DNA from: Mesorhizobium sp. AR07
GTDB lineage: Bacteria; Pseudomonadota; Alphaproteobacteria; Rhizobiales; Rhizobiaceae
Direction of reading: 5' to 3'
Assembly: GCF_024746815.1 (NCBI RefSeq)
Contig: NZ_CP080525.1
Span: 5,326,501-5,390,500 of the forward strand
DNA length: 64,000 nucleotides
Positions 18,601 to 25,505 of this stretch are shown here, piece by piece. Made by a program: the position numbers and the translations under genes. Every line of letters starts with the position of its first letter. Position 1 is the stretch's first letter. A model generated the notes under the pieces. It was not told the DNA's origin. It did not search any database and saw nothing but the letters and a program-made list of their open reading frames with translations.

Positions 18601-18727
18601 AGGCGGGGTCTTCCTCGCGGCCGAGATTGAGATAGGCCGAGACGCCGGCGACGACGAACACCAGCATGAAATACCAGACCAGCGAACGGTGGCTGAGCGC
18701 CCAGTCGGAGAGGTTGAAGCCTTTCAC
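15626..18727 (-). CDS. RND-family efflux transporter, inner-membrane pump subunit
   Basis: A 1033-residue AcrB/HAE1-like pump that exports compounds using the proton gradient. It has the twelve-helix, two-repeat layout: a first span near residue 15-35, two large periplasmic porter domains (about 40-330 and 555-860), and the paired acidic proton-relay residues in GLLVDDAMIAVE near residue 405. The N-terminus lacks the DRPIFA-type start of AcrB and reads SHRSLVWYFMLVFV with GREEDPAFTIKTMLI, typical of the MdtB/VexF-like rhizobial branch with paired adaptors. It is the last gene of the leftward operon and overlaps the upstream adaptor by four bases. The substrate is unknown. Confidence 0.93.
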   Translation of the reverse strand: MKGFNLSDWALSHRSLVWYFMLVFVVAGVSAYLNLGREEDPAFTIKTMLIQANWPGASVNETVRQVTDRIEKKLEELDSLDYSKSVTTAGKTVVFVNLKPSTKARDVAPTWVRIRNMINDFRSQFPAGVQGPFFNDCFGDVYGNVYAFTSDGLTSRQLRDYVEEARTRILAVPNAGKVDLIGAQDEAIYLEFSTRQIAALGLNQQAIVASLQAQNAIAPSGVIETGPERVSVRVSGQFTSEESLRAINLRVNDRFFRLSDVATITRGYVDPPTALFRFNGEDAIGLAIGMKPNANLLDFGKALKVEMDKIVADLPIGVGVHLVADQPVIVEQAVSGFTRALFEAVAIVLAVSFISLGMRAGFVVALSIPLVLAITFLFMDYLGISLQRISLGALIIALGLLVDDAMIAVEMMVARLEAGDTLRKAATYVYTSTAFPMLTGTLVTVTGFIPIGLNNSAAGEYTYTLFVVIAVSLLVSWIVAVLFAPLLGITILPATMKQKHHDKPGRFTSLFRSVLIGSVRRHWLTIIATVLLFAASIVGMGFVQQQFFPSSDRPELIVDWNLPQNSSIAETRDQMERFEKAALAGNPDIDHWSSYIGQGAVRFVLAYDVQPANPYFGQTIIVTKNVEARDRVKTAIEKMLREDFVGTDAFVKTLELGPPVGRPVQYRVSGPDTQMVRALSQQLAGVISANPKLGAPTFDWNEPSRVLKVDVLQDKARQLGVTSSDISNALNSVVGGVTITQVRDATYLINVVVRSREAERGSIETLRNMQLPTGNGESIPLAAVANFHYELEQPTVWRRSRVPTIIVRAGLVGDALPATVVKELKPSVDAFIAKLPVGYAIATAGSVEESANSQGPIAAVVPLMLFIMATILMIQLQSFQRLFLVVAVAPLGLIGVVAALLPSGAPLGFVAILGVLALIGILIRNSVILIVQIEDLVAEGKDRWAAVIEATEHRMRPIALTAAAASLALIPIAREVFWAPMAYAMMGGIIAGTAITLLFLPALYVAWFRIKEPKEGQESEGVHGETVPEGGAA

Positions 18728-19797
18728 TTGGCGGCTCCTTGGGGGATATTGACCGTCTCGCCCGGTGTCAGGCTGTGGACGCCGGCGGTGACGACGCGCA
18801 TGCCAGCATCGAGCCCCTCGGCGACGGTGAAGGAACCGGCGCGTTTGGCGCCGACGCGGATGTCGTGCAAGGCGACCTTCGATTGTGCGTCGACGGTCCA
18901 GACTTGCTGGTTGCCGTCCTTTTCGAGCAGCGCCGACAGCGGCAGTTCGATCGTCGGGTCGATCGCCGTCACCCGCGTCGCCGTCACCGTCGAGCCGAGC
19001 CGGAACGCCGTCGGCGCGTTGAGCAGCGTCAGGCGCACGCGGCGTGTGCGGGTCGAACTGTCGGACTGCGGCGCGATCTCGCGCAGCTTGGCCTCGGTGC
19101 GGATCGACGGCAGTGACTGCAGGATGACGTCGAAGCCGGTTCCGACCGCCAGGTCGCCGGTCAACTGGTCGGGAATGTCGACGACGGCTTCGCGCACGTC
19201 CGAACGCGCCACCGTCACCACGGTCTGGCCGGCCGACACGGTCTGCCCGACTTCGGCGCCGGTGGCGGTGACGACGCCGTCGAAATCCGAAAACAGCCGG
19301 GCATAGCCGAGCTGTTCCTGCGATTTGGCAAGCGCGGCCTTGGCGCGCTCGACATTGGCTTGTGCTGCCTGGCGTGCCTGCTGCGCGGCGTCATAGGTCG
19401 CCTGCGAGGTCTTCTTGTCGGCCAGCAGCGCGCGCTGGCGCTCCTCGCTGGCGGCGGCATTGGTGAACTCCGCCTGCGCGTTGGAGAGGCCGGCCTTGGC
19501 CGCTTGCACGGCCAGTTCCAGCGCCGTGGGATCGAGCGTGGCGATCGTCGTGCCCTTGGTGACGAGGTCGCCGACATTGACGTCGCGGCTGACGACGCGG
19601 CCGAGCAGGCGGAAGGCGAGGTCGGCGCTGAATTCCGGTTCGACGACGCCTGCGAAGCCAAGTGTCTGGCTGGTGCGTGGCTCGACCACCACCGAAAGCA
19701 CCGGCCGGACGATCTCGGGCGCCTTTTCCGGCTCGGCCGAACAGGCGCCGACAAGGACCAGCGCCGACAGGGCGATCACGCATGCTGGCCGGTTCAT
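18724..19797 (-). CDS. RND efflux periplasmic adaptor, lipoprotein (second)
   Basis: A 357-residue membrane-fusion protein that bridges the RND pump and an outer-membrane channel. The lipoprotein signal MNRPACVIALSALVLVGAC has its acylated Cys at residue 19. A barrel-sandwich (VNVGDLVTKGTTIATLDP), a long coiled-coil hairpin rich in Ala and Gln (about 90-160) and the returning lipoyl half follow in the usual order. It overlaps the pump gene and the first adaptor gene by four bases each (ATGA), so the three are translationally coupled. No outer-membrane factor is encoded nearby. Confidence 0.92.
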   Translation of the reverse strand: MNRPACVIALSALVLVGACSAEPEKAPEIVRPVLSVVVEPRTSQTLGFAGVVEPEFSADLAFRLLGRVVSRDVNVGDLVTKGTTIATLDPTALELAVQAAKAGLSNAQAEFTNAAASEERQRALLADKKTSQATYDAAQQARQAAQANVERAKAALAKSQEQLGYARLFSDFDGVVTATGAEVGQTVSAGQTVVTVARSDVREAVVDIPDQLTGDLAVGTGFDVILQSLPSIRTEAKLREIAPQSDSSTRTRRVRLTLLNAPTAFRLGSTVTATRVTAIDPTIELPLSALLEKDGNQQVWTVDAQSKVALHDIRVGAKRAGSFTVAEGLDAGMRVVTAGVHSLTPGETVNIPQGAAK

Positions 19798-20969
19798 TGC
19801 GTTGCCCCTCCGGCGATCTCTACCGTCTGGCCGGGGCTGAGCAACTGGCCACCGGCGGTGATGACGTGCTGGCCGGCCGCCAGCCCCTTGTCGACGACGA
19901 ACACGCCGGAATCATAGGCAAGGATATCCACTGGCGCGATCGTGACCGCCTTGGAGGCCGGGTCGACGAGCCAGACCGCCGGCTTGCCGTCGCTGGAGGT
20001 GAGCGCCTGCCAGGGCAGGATCACGGCTTGCACCGGCCTGGCGCTGACCGTGCCGGTGACGGCCGCACCCAGCGGCATGGCGGCGGGCGTATCGGGAATG
20101 GCGACCTTGACCCGCACCGAGGCCGAGGCGGCATCGACCACCGGCGAGATCTCGCGCACCTTGCCGGTCGCCTTGACTGCGGGGTCAGACACCAGGGTGA
20201 TCGCCACTGGCGGCGCCGGCGAACTGCCGGCGACCAGCGTTTCATGAACATTGAAGACCGCGTCGCGGTCGCCGTCCTCGGCAATGGTGAAAACGGTCTG
20301 TGCGGCTTGCACCACCTGGCCGGCTTCGACCGCGCGCGCGGTGACGACGCCTGGCGCGCCGGCCCGCAATTCGGTGAAGGTAAGGCTCTCGCGGGCATTG
20401 TCCAACGCGCTCTGCGCCTGCTGGACGCTGCCTTGCGCCACGCTCTGCGCCTGCGCGGCCTGATCATAGTCGCGCCGCGTGGTGAAGCCTTGCGCGAGCA
20501 GCGTCTTCTGGCGCTCGAAGGCGGCCGAGGCTTGCGTCAGTTGCGCCTGTGCTGCGTCAAGATCGGCCTGCGCCGAGCGCAGATCCGATTCCTGTTCCTG
20601 GGGATCGATGCGGGCCAGAAGCATGCCCTTGTCGACATGCTGGCCGATTTCCACAAGCCGCTCGGCGACACGGCCGCCGACCCGGAAGGCGAGATTGTTC
20701 AGCGTGCGCGCGGCGATGACCCCGGTCAGCGACGTTGTCGGTGCGTAGCTGGAGATTTCGACCTCGGCGGTGCGCACCATGATCGGCAGCTTGTGTTCGG
20801 CCGCTTGCTTCTGGCAACCGGCGACAAGCAGGCTTGCCATCGCGCAGGCAAGGATCGAGGCGTTTCGAAACGGCGAAAGACTTGGTCGAAACGGCAAAAG
20901 GCTGGGTCGAAACGGAAAAAGACTGGGGGGCGATGGTTGCAAGGCGGACGATGTCGCGTTCCTGCTCAT
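19794..20969 (-). CDS. RND efflux periplasmic adaptor, lipoprotein (first), with repeat-extended N-terminus
   Basis: A 391-residue membrane-fusion protein and the first gene of the pump operon. The adaptor core is standard: FRVGGRVAERLVEIGQHVDKG, an Ala/Gln-rich hairpin (DLDAAQAQLTQASAAFERQ) and AVEAGQVVQAAQTVF. The N-terminus is odd: about 40 residues precede the lipoprotein signal (ILACAMASLLVAGC), including three copies of a seven-residue unit resembling SLxPFRP, encoded by a 21-bp tandem repeat. ATG 20969 has GGGGAAG upstream; no start nearer the signal sequence leaves a long enough hydrophobic stretch. Two adaptors with one pump is a known rhizobial arrangement. Confidence 0.88.
   Translation of the reverse strand: MSRNATSSALQPSPPSLFPFRPSLLPFRPSLSPFRNASILACAMASLLVAGCQKQAAEHKLPIMVRTAEVEISSYAPTTSLTGVIAARTLNNLAFRVGGRVAERLVEIGQHVDKGMLLARIDPQEQESDLRSAQADLDAAQAQLTQASAAFERQKTLLAQGFTTRRDYDQAAQAQSVAQGSVQQAQSALDNARESLTFTELRAGAPGVVTARAVEAGQVVQAAQTVFTIAEDGDRDAVFNVHETLVAGSSPAPPVAITLVSDPAVKATGKVREISPVVDAASASVRVKVAIPDTPAAMPLGAAVTGTVSARPVQAVILPWQALTSSDGKPAVWLVDPASKAVTIAPVDILAYDSGVFVVDKGLAAGQHVITAGGQLLSPGQTVEIAGGATQ
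20865..20927. repeat. 21-bp tandem repeat, three units, within the first adaptor gene
   Basis: The units at 20865-20885, 20886-20906 and 20907-20927 all begin TCGAAACGG and differ at only a few positions. The length is a multiple of three, so the reading frame is kept. The array encodes repeats of a Pro-Phe-Arg-Pro-Ser-Leu type in the segment ahead of the lipoprotein signal. Slippage could change the copy number without breaking the gene. Confidence 0.85.
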
Positions 20970-21202
20970 GGCTTCCCCTGCCTGCGTGGAACGCTCCCCA
21001 TCGCGGAGCATCGCAGACAGTTCGAAGATAATCGATCCCGAGGAAAAGGAAACCTCTCTCGTACATGTATCGGTCGACTGGTTAAGGTCGCATCGGGCAC
21101 AGGCCCAATCGCCTGCCGGTGGTGCCGACTTGAGGAAAACATGAAATAAGGTCAGAAGACATTGATCAAACGAGAACGGGCGCTGGCCCGATGAGGGATA
21201 TC

Positions 21203-22480
21203 ATGAAGAATTCAGCCATTTCCGAACGCAAGAACCAGTCGATCTCGCGCGGCGTCGGCATGACCACGCAGATCTACGCCGACCGGGCTGAAAACTCAGA
21301 GATCTGGGATGTCGAAGGCCGCCGCTATATCGACTTCTCGTCAGGCATCGCCGTCGTCAACACCGGTCATCGCCATCCCAGGGTGATCGAGGCGGTCAAG
21401 GCGCAGCTCGACCGCTTCACCCACACCTGCCATCAGGTGGTGCCCTATGAGAGCTATGTGCGGCTGGCCGAACGGCTGAACGCCATGCTGCCCGGCAAGT
21501 TCGAGAAGAAGACGATCTTCGTCACCACCGGCGCCGAGGCGGTCGAGAACGCCATCAAGATCGCCCGCAACGCCACCGGCCGTCAGGCGGTCATCGCCTT
21601 TGCCGGCGGCTTTCACGGCCGCACCTTCATGGGCATGGCGCTGACCGGCAAGGTCGTGCCCTACAAAGTCGGCTTCGGCGCCATGCCCGGCGACGTCTAC
21701 CACGCGCCGTTCCCGGTGCCGCTGCACGGCGTGTCCACAGCCGATTCGCTGGCCGCACTCGACCGGCTGTTCAAGGCCGATGTCGATCCGGCCCGCGTCG
21801 CCGCCATCATCATCGAGCCGGTTCAGGGCGAGGGTGGCTTCTACGACGCGCCGCGCGAGTTCCTGATCGCGCTGCGCAAGCTCTGCGACCAGCACGGCAT
21901 GCTTTTGATTGCCGACGAAGTGCAGACCGGCTTTGCCCGCACCGGCAAGATGTTCGCCATGGATCACCATGAGGTGGCGGCCGACATCACCACCATGGCC
22001 AAGAGCCTGGCCGGCGGCTTTCCGCTGGCCGCGGTCACCGGCCGCGCCGAAATCATGGATGCGCCCGGTCCCGGCGGCCTCGGCGGCACCTATGGCGGCA
22101 GCCCGATCGGCGTCGCCGCCGCCCATGCGGTTCTCGACGTGATCGACGACGAGAAGCTCTGCGACCGCGCCAATACGCTGGGTGCAAGGCTGAAGCAGCG
22201 GCTCCAGTCGATCCGTGACGACGTGCCCGAGATCGTCGATATCAGAGGCCTCGGCTTCATGAACGCGGTCGAGTTCAACGACGTCAAGAAGGGCCTGCCG
22301 TCGGCCGAGATCGCCAATGCGATCAGGCTGAAGGCGCTCGACAAGGGGCTGATCCTGCTGACCTGCGGCGTCTATGGCAACGTCATCCGCTTCCTGGCGC
22401 CGATCACCATCCAGGACAGCGTCATGAACGAGGCGCTCGACATTCTGGAAAGCTCGATCCGCGAAGTCTGCGCCGCCTGA
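21203..22480 (+). CDS. gabT: 4-aminobutyrate aminotransferase (class-III PLP aminotransferase)
   Basis: A 425-residue PLP enzyme that transaminates GABA with 2-oxoglutarate to give succinate semialdehyde. It shows FSSGIAVVNTGHRHP, VTTGAEAVENAIKIAR, GFHGRTFMGMALTG, EPVQGEGGFY, the PLP-binding aspartate in LIADEVQTGFARTG, and the catalytic Lys in TMAKSLAGGFPL. These fit GabT better than ArgD or LysN, although substrate choice is an inference. ATG 21203 has GAGGG seven bases upstream; the ATG at 21191 does not. It is divergent from the RND operon across a 233-bp gap in which I see no certain operator. An insertion sequence lies 21 bp downstream. Confidence 0.88.
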   Translation: MKNSAISERKNQSISRGVGMTTQIYADRAENSEIWDVEGRRYIDFSSGIAVVNTGHRHPRVIEAVKAQLDRFTHTCHQVVPYESYVRLAERLNAMLPGKFEKKTIFVTTGAEAVENAIKIARNATGRQAVIAFAGGFHGRTFMGMALTGKVVPYKVGFGAMPGDVYHAPFPVPLHGVSTADSLAALDRLFKADVDPARVAAIIIEPVQGEGGFYDAPREFLIALRKLCDQHGMLLIADEVQTGFARTGKMFAMDHHEVAADITTMAKSLAGGFPLAAVTGRAEIMDAPGPGGLGGTYGGSPIGVAAAHAVLDVIDDEKLCDRANTLGARLKQRLQSIRDDVPEIVDIRGLGFMNAVEFNDVKKGLPSAEIANAIRLKALDKGLILLTCGVYGNVIRFLAPITIQDSVMNEALDILESSIREVCAA

Positions 22481-22484
22481 GCCT

Positions 22485-22501
22485 ACCTCCCCCTTGTGGG
22501 G
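22485..22501. repeat. Left fragment of a palindromic repeat (family C) split by an insertion sequence
   Basis: The sequence CCTCCCCCTTGTGGGG just after the gabT stop matches, in reverse complement, the far end of the palindrome at 23697-23795. The insertion sequence separates it from the rest of that element. Its last 11 bases, CCCTTGTGGGG (22491-22501), are repeated at 23697-23707, as expected for a target duplication. Confidence 0.65.
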
Positions 22502-23696
22502 AGGGGAATCGCATATGAGTAGAATTGGTCTCTTGTGCGATCTGTGGAAATCGATTCTGACGGACCTTCTGACAACAGGAGGTCGCGATGGTGTTTCTGG
22601 ATGTATTCGGCGAGGTTCCGGACCCGCGAGACTTCACGGCGCAGCACCCCTTGCCGGAGGTTTTGTTCGTGGCGTTTGCCGCGGTACTTTGCGGGGCGAC
22701 GCATTGCACGGAAATGGCGTTGTTTGCCAAGAGCCGGCTCGATTTGTTGCAGCAGTTCATCGCGCTCGATCGTGGCGCGCCCAGCCACGACACCTTCAGC
22801 CGCGTGCTGGCGGCAGTCGATCCTGTCGCCCTCAACGATGCCTTCATGCGCTTCATGGCCGCTTTCGGCGAGCGGGCACGCATCGATGTGCCGAAAGGTC
22901 AGGTCGCCATCGACGGCAAGAGCCTCAGGCGCGCCTACGCCAAGGGCTGCTCCCATATGCCACCGCTGGTGGTCACGGTCTTTGGCTGCGACACCTTCAT
23001 GAGCTTGGCCCAGACCGTGGCGCGGGAGGGCGGCGAGGTGCAGGCCGCGATCGCGGCGCTCGAGCTGTTGTCGCTCAAGGGGTTGACCGTCACCGCCGAC
23101 GCCTTGCACTGCCATCGCCGCATGACCAAGACCGTGCGCGACGGCGGCGGCCACTACGTGATCGCCATCAAAGGCAACCAGTCGAAACTGGTCAACGAAG
23201 CCAGCGCCGTACTCGACAAGGCGGCGGCGAGCAAAGCGACCAGGTTCCATCAGACCCAAGAGGATGCGCATGGTCGTCACGAGGTACGGCGTGCCTTCGT
23301 CGTTCCCTTCGCCCAGACACCAGGCAAGAATGCACTCGTCGACCTTTGCGCCGTCGGCCGTGTCGAAAGCTGGCGCACCGTCGAGGGCAAGACCACACAC
23401 AAGGTTCGCTGCTATGCGCTGTCGCGCAAAATGCCGGCACAGGAACTGCTCGCCACAGTACGTCGCCACTGGAGCATCGAGAATGACCTGCACTGGCAAC
23501 TCGACGTCCTGCTCGGCGAAGATCAGATCAGAGGGCGCAAGAACAACACAGCCGCCAACCACGCTATACTTCGACGCCTCACGCTCAATGTTCTCAGAGC
23601 CGATCCCGAAAACATTCCTCTCAGCCACAAACGACTCAAAGCTCGATGGGCCGATCAAGACCTGCTCAGCCTCTTCACTCATATGCGATAGCCCTA
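22502..23696 (+). mobile_element. ISAs1-family insertion sequence
   Basis: A complete element of about 1.2 kb. Its ends carry imperfect inverted repeats of about 18 bp: AGGGGAATCGCATATGAG at 22502-22519 and the complement of CTCATATGCGATAGCCCT at 23678-23695. It holds one transposase gene and is flanked by an 11-bp direct repeat (CCCTTGTGGGG at 22491-22501 and 23697-23707), near the 8-10 bp usual for this family. Because the flanks are themselves part of a palindrome, the exact boundary is uncertain by one to three bases. The element looks intact. Confidence 0.85.
22588..23691 (+). CDS. ISAs1-family transposase
   Basis: A 367-residue DDE transposase that would move the surrounding element. 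Family features are an N-terminal DVFGEVPDPRD, the first Asp in VAIDGKSLRRA, VTADALHCHRRM with the second Asp, the YVIAIKGNQ strand, and the Glu in HWSIENDLHWQLDVLL, followed by NHAILRRLTLNVLR. The frame is intact and the length is normal for the family. AGGAGGT is eight bases upstream of ATG 22588. The C-terminus runs into the right inverted repeat. Base composition is close to that of the host. Confidence 0.94.
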   Translation: MVFLDVFGEVPDPRDFTAQHPLPEVLFVAFAAVLCGATHCTEMALFAKSRLDLLQQFIALDRGAPSHDTFSRVLAAVDPVALNDAFMRFMAAFGERARIDVPKGQVAIDGKSLRRAYAKGCSHMPPLVVTVFGCDTFMSLAQTVAREGGEVQAAIAALELLSLKGLTVTADALHCHRRMTKTVRDGGGHYVIAIKGNQSKLVNEASAVLDKAAASKATRFHQTQEDAHGRHEVRRAFVVPFAQTPGKNALVDLCAVGRVESWRTVEGKTTHKVRCYALSRKMPAQELLATVRRHWSIENDLHWQLDVLLGEDQIRGRKNNTAANHAILRRLTLNVLRADPENIPLSHKRLKARWADQDLLSLFTHMR

Positions 23697-23795
23697 CCCT
23701 TGTGGGGAGGTCGGACCGAAGGTCCGGGTGGGGGGCCTGGCGCCGACCCCCACCCGCTGCTTCGCAGCGACCCTCCCCACAAGGGGGAGGGTAAG
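23697..23795. repeat. Palindromic repeat (family C), main part, interrupted by the insertion sequence
   Basis: The outer arms CCCTTGTGGGGAGG and CCTCCCCACAAGGG pair, with inner self-complementary pieces GGACCGAAGGTCC and GCTGCTTCGCAGC, so the 99-bp stretch can fold into a branched hairpin. The 14 bases upstream of the insertion sequence complete the far left arm. It sits 7 bp from the stop codon of the convergent ferredoxin-reductase gene, a plausible terminator position. Confidence 0.7.
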
Positions 23796-23801
23796 CGCCT
23801 G

Positions 23802-25055
23802 CTAACCCGCGGCGCGGGCAGGCTCGGCTTGCTGGAAAGCGGCCAGCGCCGCTTTCAGGCCCTCGGGGCCAGCCGCGATCGTCTGCGGCGTCGGCGAGAA
23901 GCCGGCCCCGAGCATCTTGCGGCCAAGCATGTGGTCGCCGGGGCGGTTGACCGATTCGATACCCAGCAGCCGGTCGCCGGCATAGTGGTAGATCGAAAAC
24001 TTGTTGTCGGGTAGGTCGCCCAGCACGACATGGCTGTCGCCGCCTGATGTCAGGCCGACCATCTGCAGCTTCATGTCGCCGATGTCGGACCAGAACCACG
24101 GCACCGCCGAATAGGCGTCGGCGTGGCCGGTGATCGTACGTGCGGCAAGCCGCGCCTGGTCGGTGGCGTTCTGCACCGATTCTAGCCGCACGTCGCCGCC
24201 GGTGAACCAGTGCCGGTAAGAGGCAGCGTCGCCGATGGCGAGAATATCAGGCACCGAACTGCGCATCTGGTGATCGACGCGGATGCCGTTGGCGACGGTG
24301 AGACCGGCTTCTTGAGCCAGTTCGACATTCGGCACGGCGCCGATGCCGACGATGACCACGCGCGCCGGCAACTTTTCGCCTGACGAGGTGATCGCGGCCA
24401 CCACATGGCCGTTTTCGCCTTCCAGCCTAGCAATGCTGGTGCCGGTGAGGATGCGCACGCCAGTCGCTTCCAGCCTTTGCCGGACATGGCTCGCCACGAC
24501 AGGTGCCACGGCGCGGCCGAGCAGCCGGTCGACCGCTTCGACCACAGTCACCGTACGGCCGGCCGCCCGCAGCGTGGCGGCGATCTCCAGCCCGATGAAG
24601 CCGCCGCCGAGGATGACGATTTCGTCGCTTTGCGCGCTCAGTGCGCGGATCAGCCGTGCATCGGCCAGCGAGCGCAGCGACAGAACGCCGGACAGATCAG
24701 AGCCTGGCAGCGGGAGGACGCGCGGCCGCGACCCGGTCGCCAGGATCAGATGATCGAAGGCAAGCGCGCCGCCGCCTGATATCTCCAGGCTGCGACGGCC
24801 GGCATCGATACGCTCGATCCGAATGCCCGGCCGATAGTCGATGGCGCTGCCGGTGTAAAAGGCCTCGCCGCGCAGCGGCTGCGGTTTGGCCTCGGCATCC
24901 TTGATGAAGGTCTTCGACAGGGGCGGCTTGTGGTAAGGCAGCTCGTTCTCGTCACTGATGAGGATCACCGGCCCGTCATAGCCGTCCTCGCGCAGACTGG
25001 CGGCCGCTTGCACGCCCGCATGACCCGCACCGACAATGACCACGCCGTTCTTCAT
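23802..25055 (-). CDS. Ferredoxin/rubredoxin reductase-like FAD/NAD-dependent oxidoreductase
   Basis: A 417-residue flavoprotein that would move electrons from NAD(P)H to a ferredoxin-type partner. The FAD-binding VIVGAGHAGVQAA is at about residues 5-17, the NAD-binding VILGGGFIGLEIA near 147, and ILAIGDAA near 270, followed by a Reductase_C domain (VPWFWSDIGDMKLQMVG). This is the layout of aromatic-dioxygenase and P450-type ferredoxin reductases. ATG 25055 gives a clean start (MKNGVVIVG). It is divergent from the iron operon, and the shared 450-bp gap holds an Irr box, so iron control of this gene is possible but unproven. A Bfd ferredoxin encoded 1.8 kb away is a conceivable partner. Confidence 0.88.
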   Translation of the reverse strand: MKNGVVIVGAGHAGVQAAASLREDGYDGPVILISDENELPYHKPPLSKTFIKDAEAKPQPLRGEAFYTGSAIDYRPGIRIERIDAGRRSLEISGGGALAFDHLILATGSRPRVLPLPGSDLSGVLSLRSLADARLIRALSAQSDEIVILGGGFIGLEIAATLRAAGRTVTVVEAVDRLLGRAVAPVVASHVRQRLEATGVRILTGTSIARLEGENGHVVAAITSSGEKLPARVVIVGIGAVPNVELAQEAGLTVANGIRVDHQMRSSVPDILAIGDAASYRHWFTGGDVRLESVQNATDQARLAARTITGHADAYSAVPWFWSDIGDMKLQMVGLTSGGDSHVVLGDLPDNKFSIYHYAGDRLLGIESVNRPGDHMLGRKMLGAGFSPTPQTIAAGPEGLKAALAAFQQAEPARAAG

Positions 25056-25205
25056 CGCATTCCAATCCCGTTTCGAGTCTAGGATGTCTCGCCAAGTGGC
25101 GATTGTCTGGCGCCGCCGCAAGAAAGCTTTTGCGGGTCGCACCCGGAATGGCGGCTGTCAATCGGACAGTTCAGCGGCAAGACCGGTGCAGGCTGGTGCA
25201 TAAAG

Positions 25206-25211
25206 TTGACA
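25206..25211 (+). promoter_or_regulatory. Candidate -35 hexamer next to the Irr box
   Basis: A perfect TTGACA lies seven bases upstream of the Irr box and points towards the imelysin operon. With usual spacing the -10 region would fall inside the box, although no good TATAAT match is present there, so this is a weak promoter call. Irr bound here would cover the -10 region. Confidence 0.4.
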
Positions 25212-25217
25212 TTCGTA

Positions 25218-25236
25218 GTTTAGAATAGTTCTAAAC
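25218..25236. promoter_or_regulatory. Irr box (iron control element, ICE)
   Basis: The sequence GTTTAGAATAGTTCTAAAC is a perfect palindrome around a three-base centre and matches the published Irr consensus TTTAGAA-N3-TTCTAAA at every fixed base. Irr acts in Rhizobiales when iron or haem is low, repressing iron-storage and haem genes and activating some uptake genes. The box lies 270 bp upstream of the first imelysin gene and 163 bp upstream of the divergent reductase. I saw no second copy in the window. The content of the downstream operon, including bfr and bfd, fits an Irr target. Confidence 0.85.
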
Positions 25237-25366
25237 TGTTGTTTCAATTGATTTTTCTTGCCAATCTCCATTGACATCCGGCGATGTCGAAGCTTTATGG
25301 AGGCTCGCGCATTGGCGCATCCCTTTGATGTCTGGGCCTTGAACCCTTTCGATTGGAGGCATTTCG

Positions 25367-25492
25367 GTGTCTGTCTTCCGCAAACCACGCCGTGTCGTGG
25401 CTGTTTTTTTGCCCGATGGCATGTGCCTGGCTGACTTGGCGCAGGTCGCCTGTTGCCGCGCCTTTGGCGCCCCTGTTTCAGTGAATTCCTGA
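25367..25492 (+). CDS. Possible 41-codon leader ORF ahead of the imelysin operon
   Basis: A GTG-initiated frame of 41 codons with GGAGG seven bases upstream. The product would be VSVFRKPRRVVAVFLPDGMC followed by a Cys/Ala-rich end, with no similarity I recognise. Its TGA stop overlaps the GAGGAG ribosome-binding site of the imelysin gene, as expected for a coupled leader peptide. A terminator-like hairpin lies inside it. It could equally be chance: it is short, and no homologues were checked. Confidence 0.3.
   Translation: MSVFRKPRRVVAVFLPDGMCLADLAQVACCRAFGAPVSVNS
25385..25410 (+). terminator. Terminator-like hairpin in the leader of the iron operon
   Basis: The stem CCACG / CGTGG (25385-25389 with 25396-25400) encloses a six-base loop and is followed after three bases by seven consecutive T residues (25404-25410). 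This looks like an intrinsic terminator but lies about 95 bp upstream of the first structural gene and downstream of the Irr box, so it may act as an attenuator. The stem is short, so its efficiency is uncertain. Confidence 0.45.
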
Positions 25493-25505
25493 GGAGATGA
25501 CAGTC

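Noticed and set aside
15560-19306. Long plus-strand open frames (580 and 524 codons) across the RND operon
   Set aside because: They are antisense to the pump and adaptor genes, have no recognisable domains, and show the Arg/His/Asp-rich composition of shadows.
20865-20927. CRISPR-like array
   Set aside because: The 21-bp units are directly adjacent without spacers and lie in frame within a coding sequence. No CRISPR array or cas gene was seen anywhere in the window.
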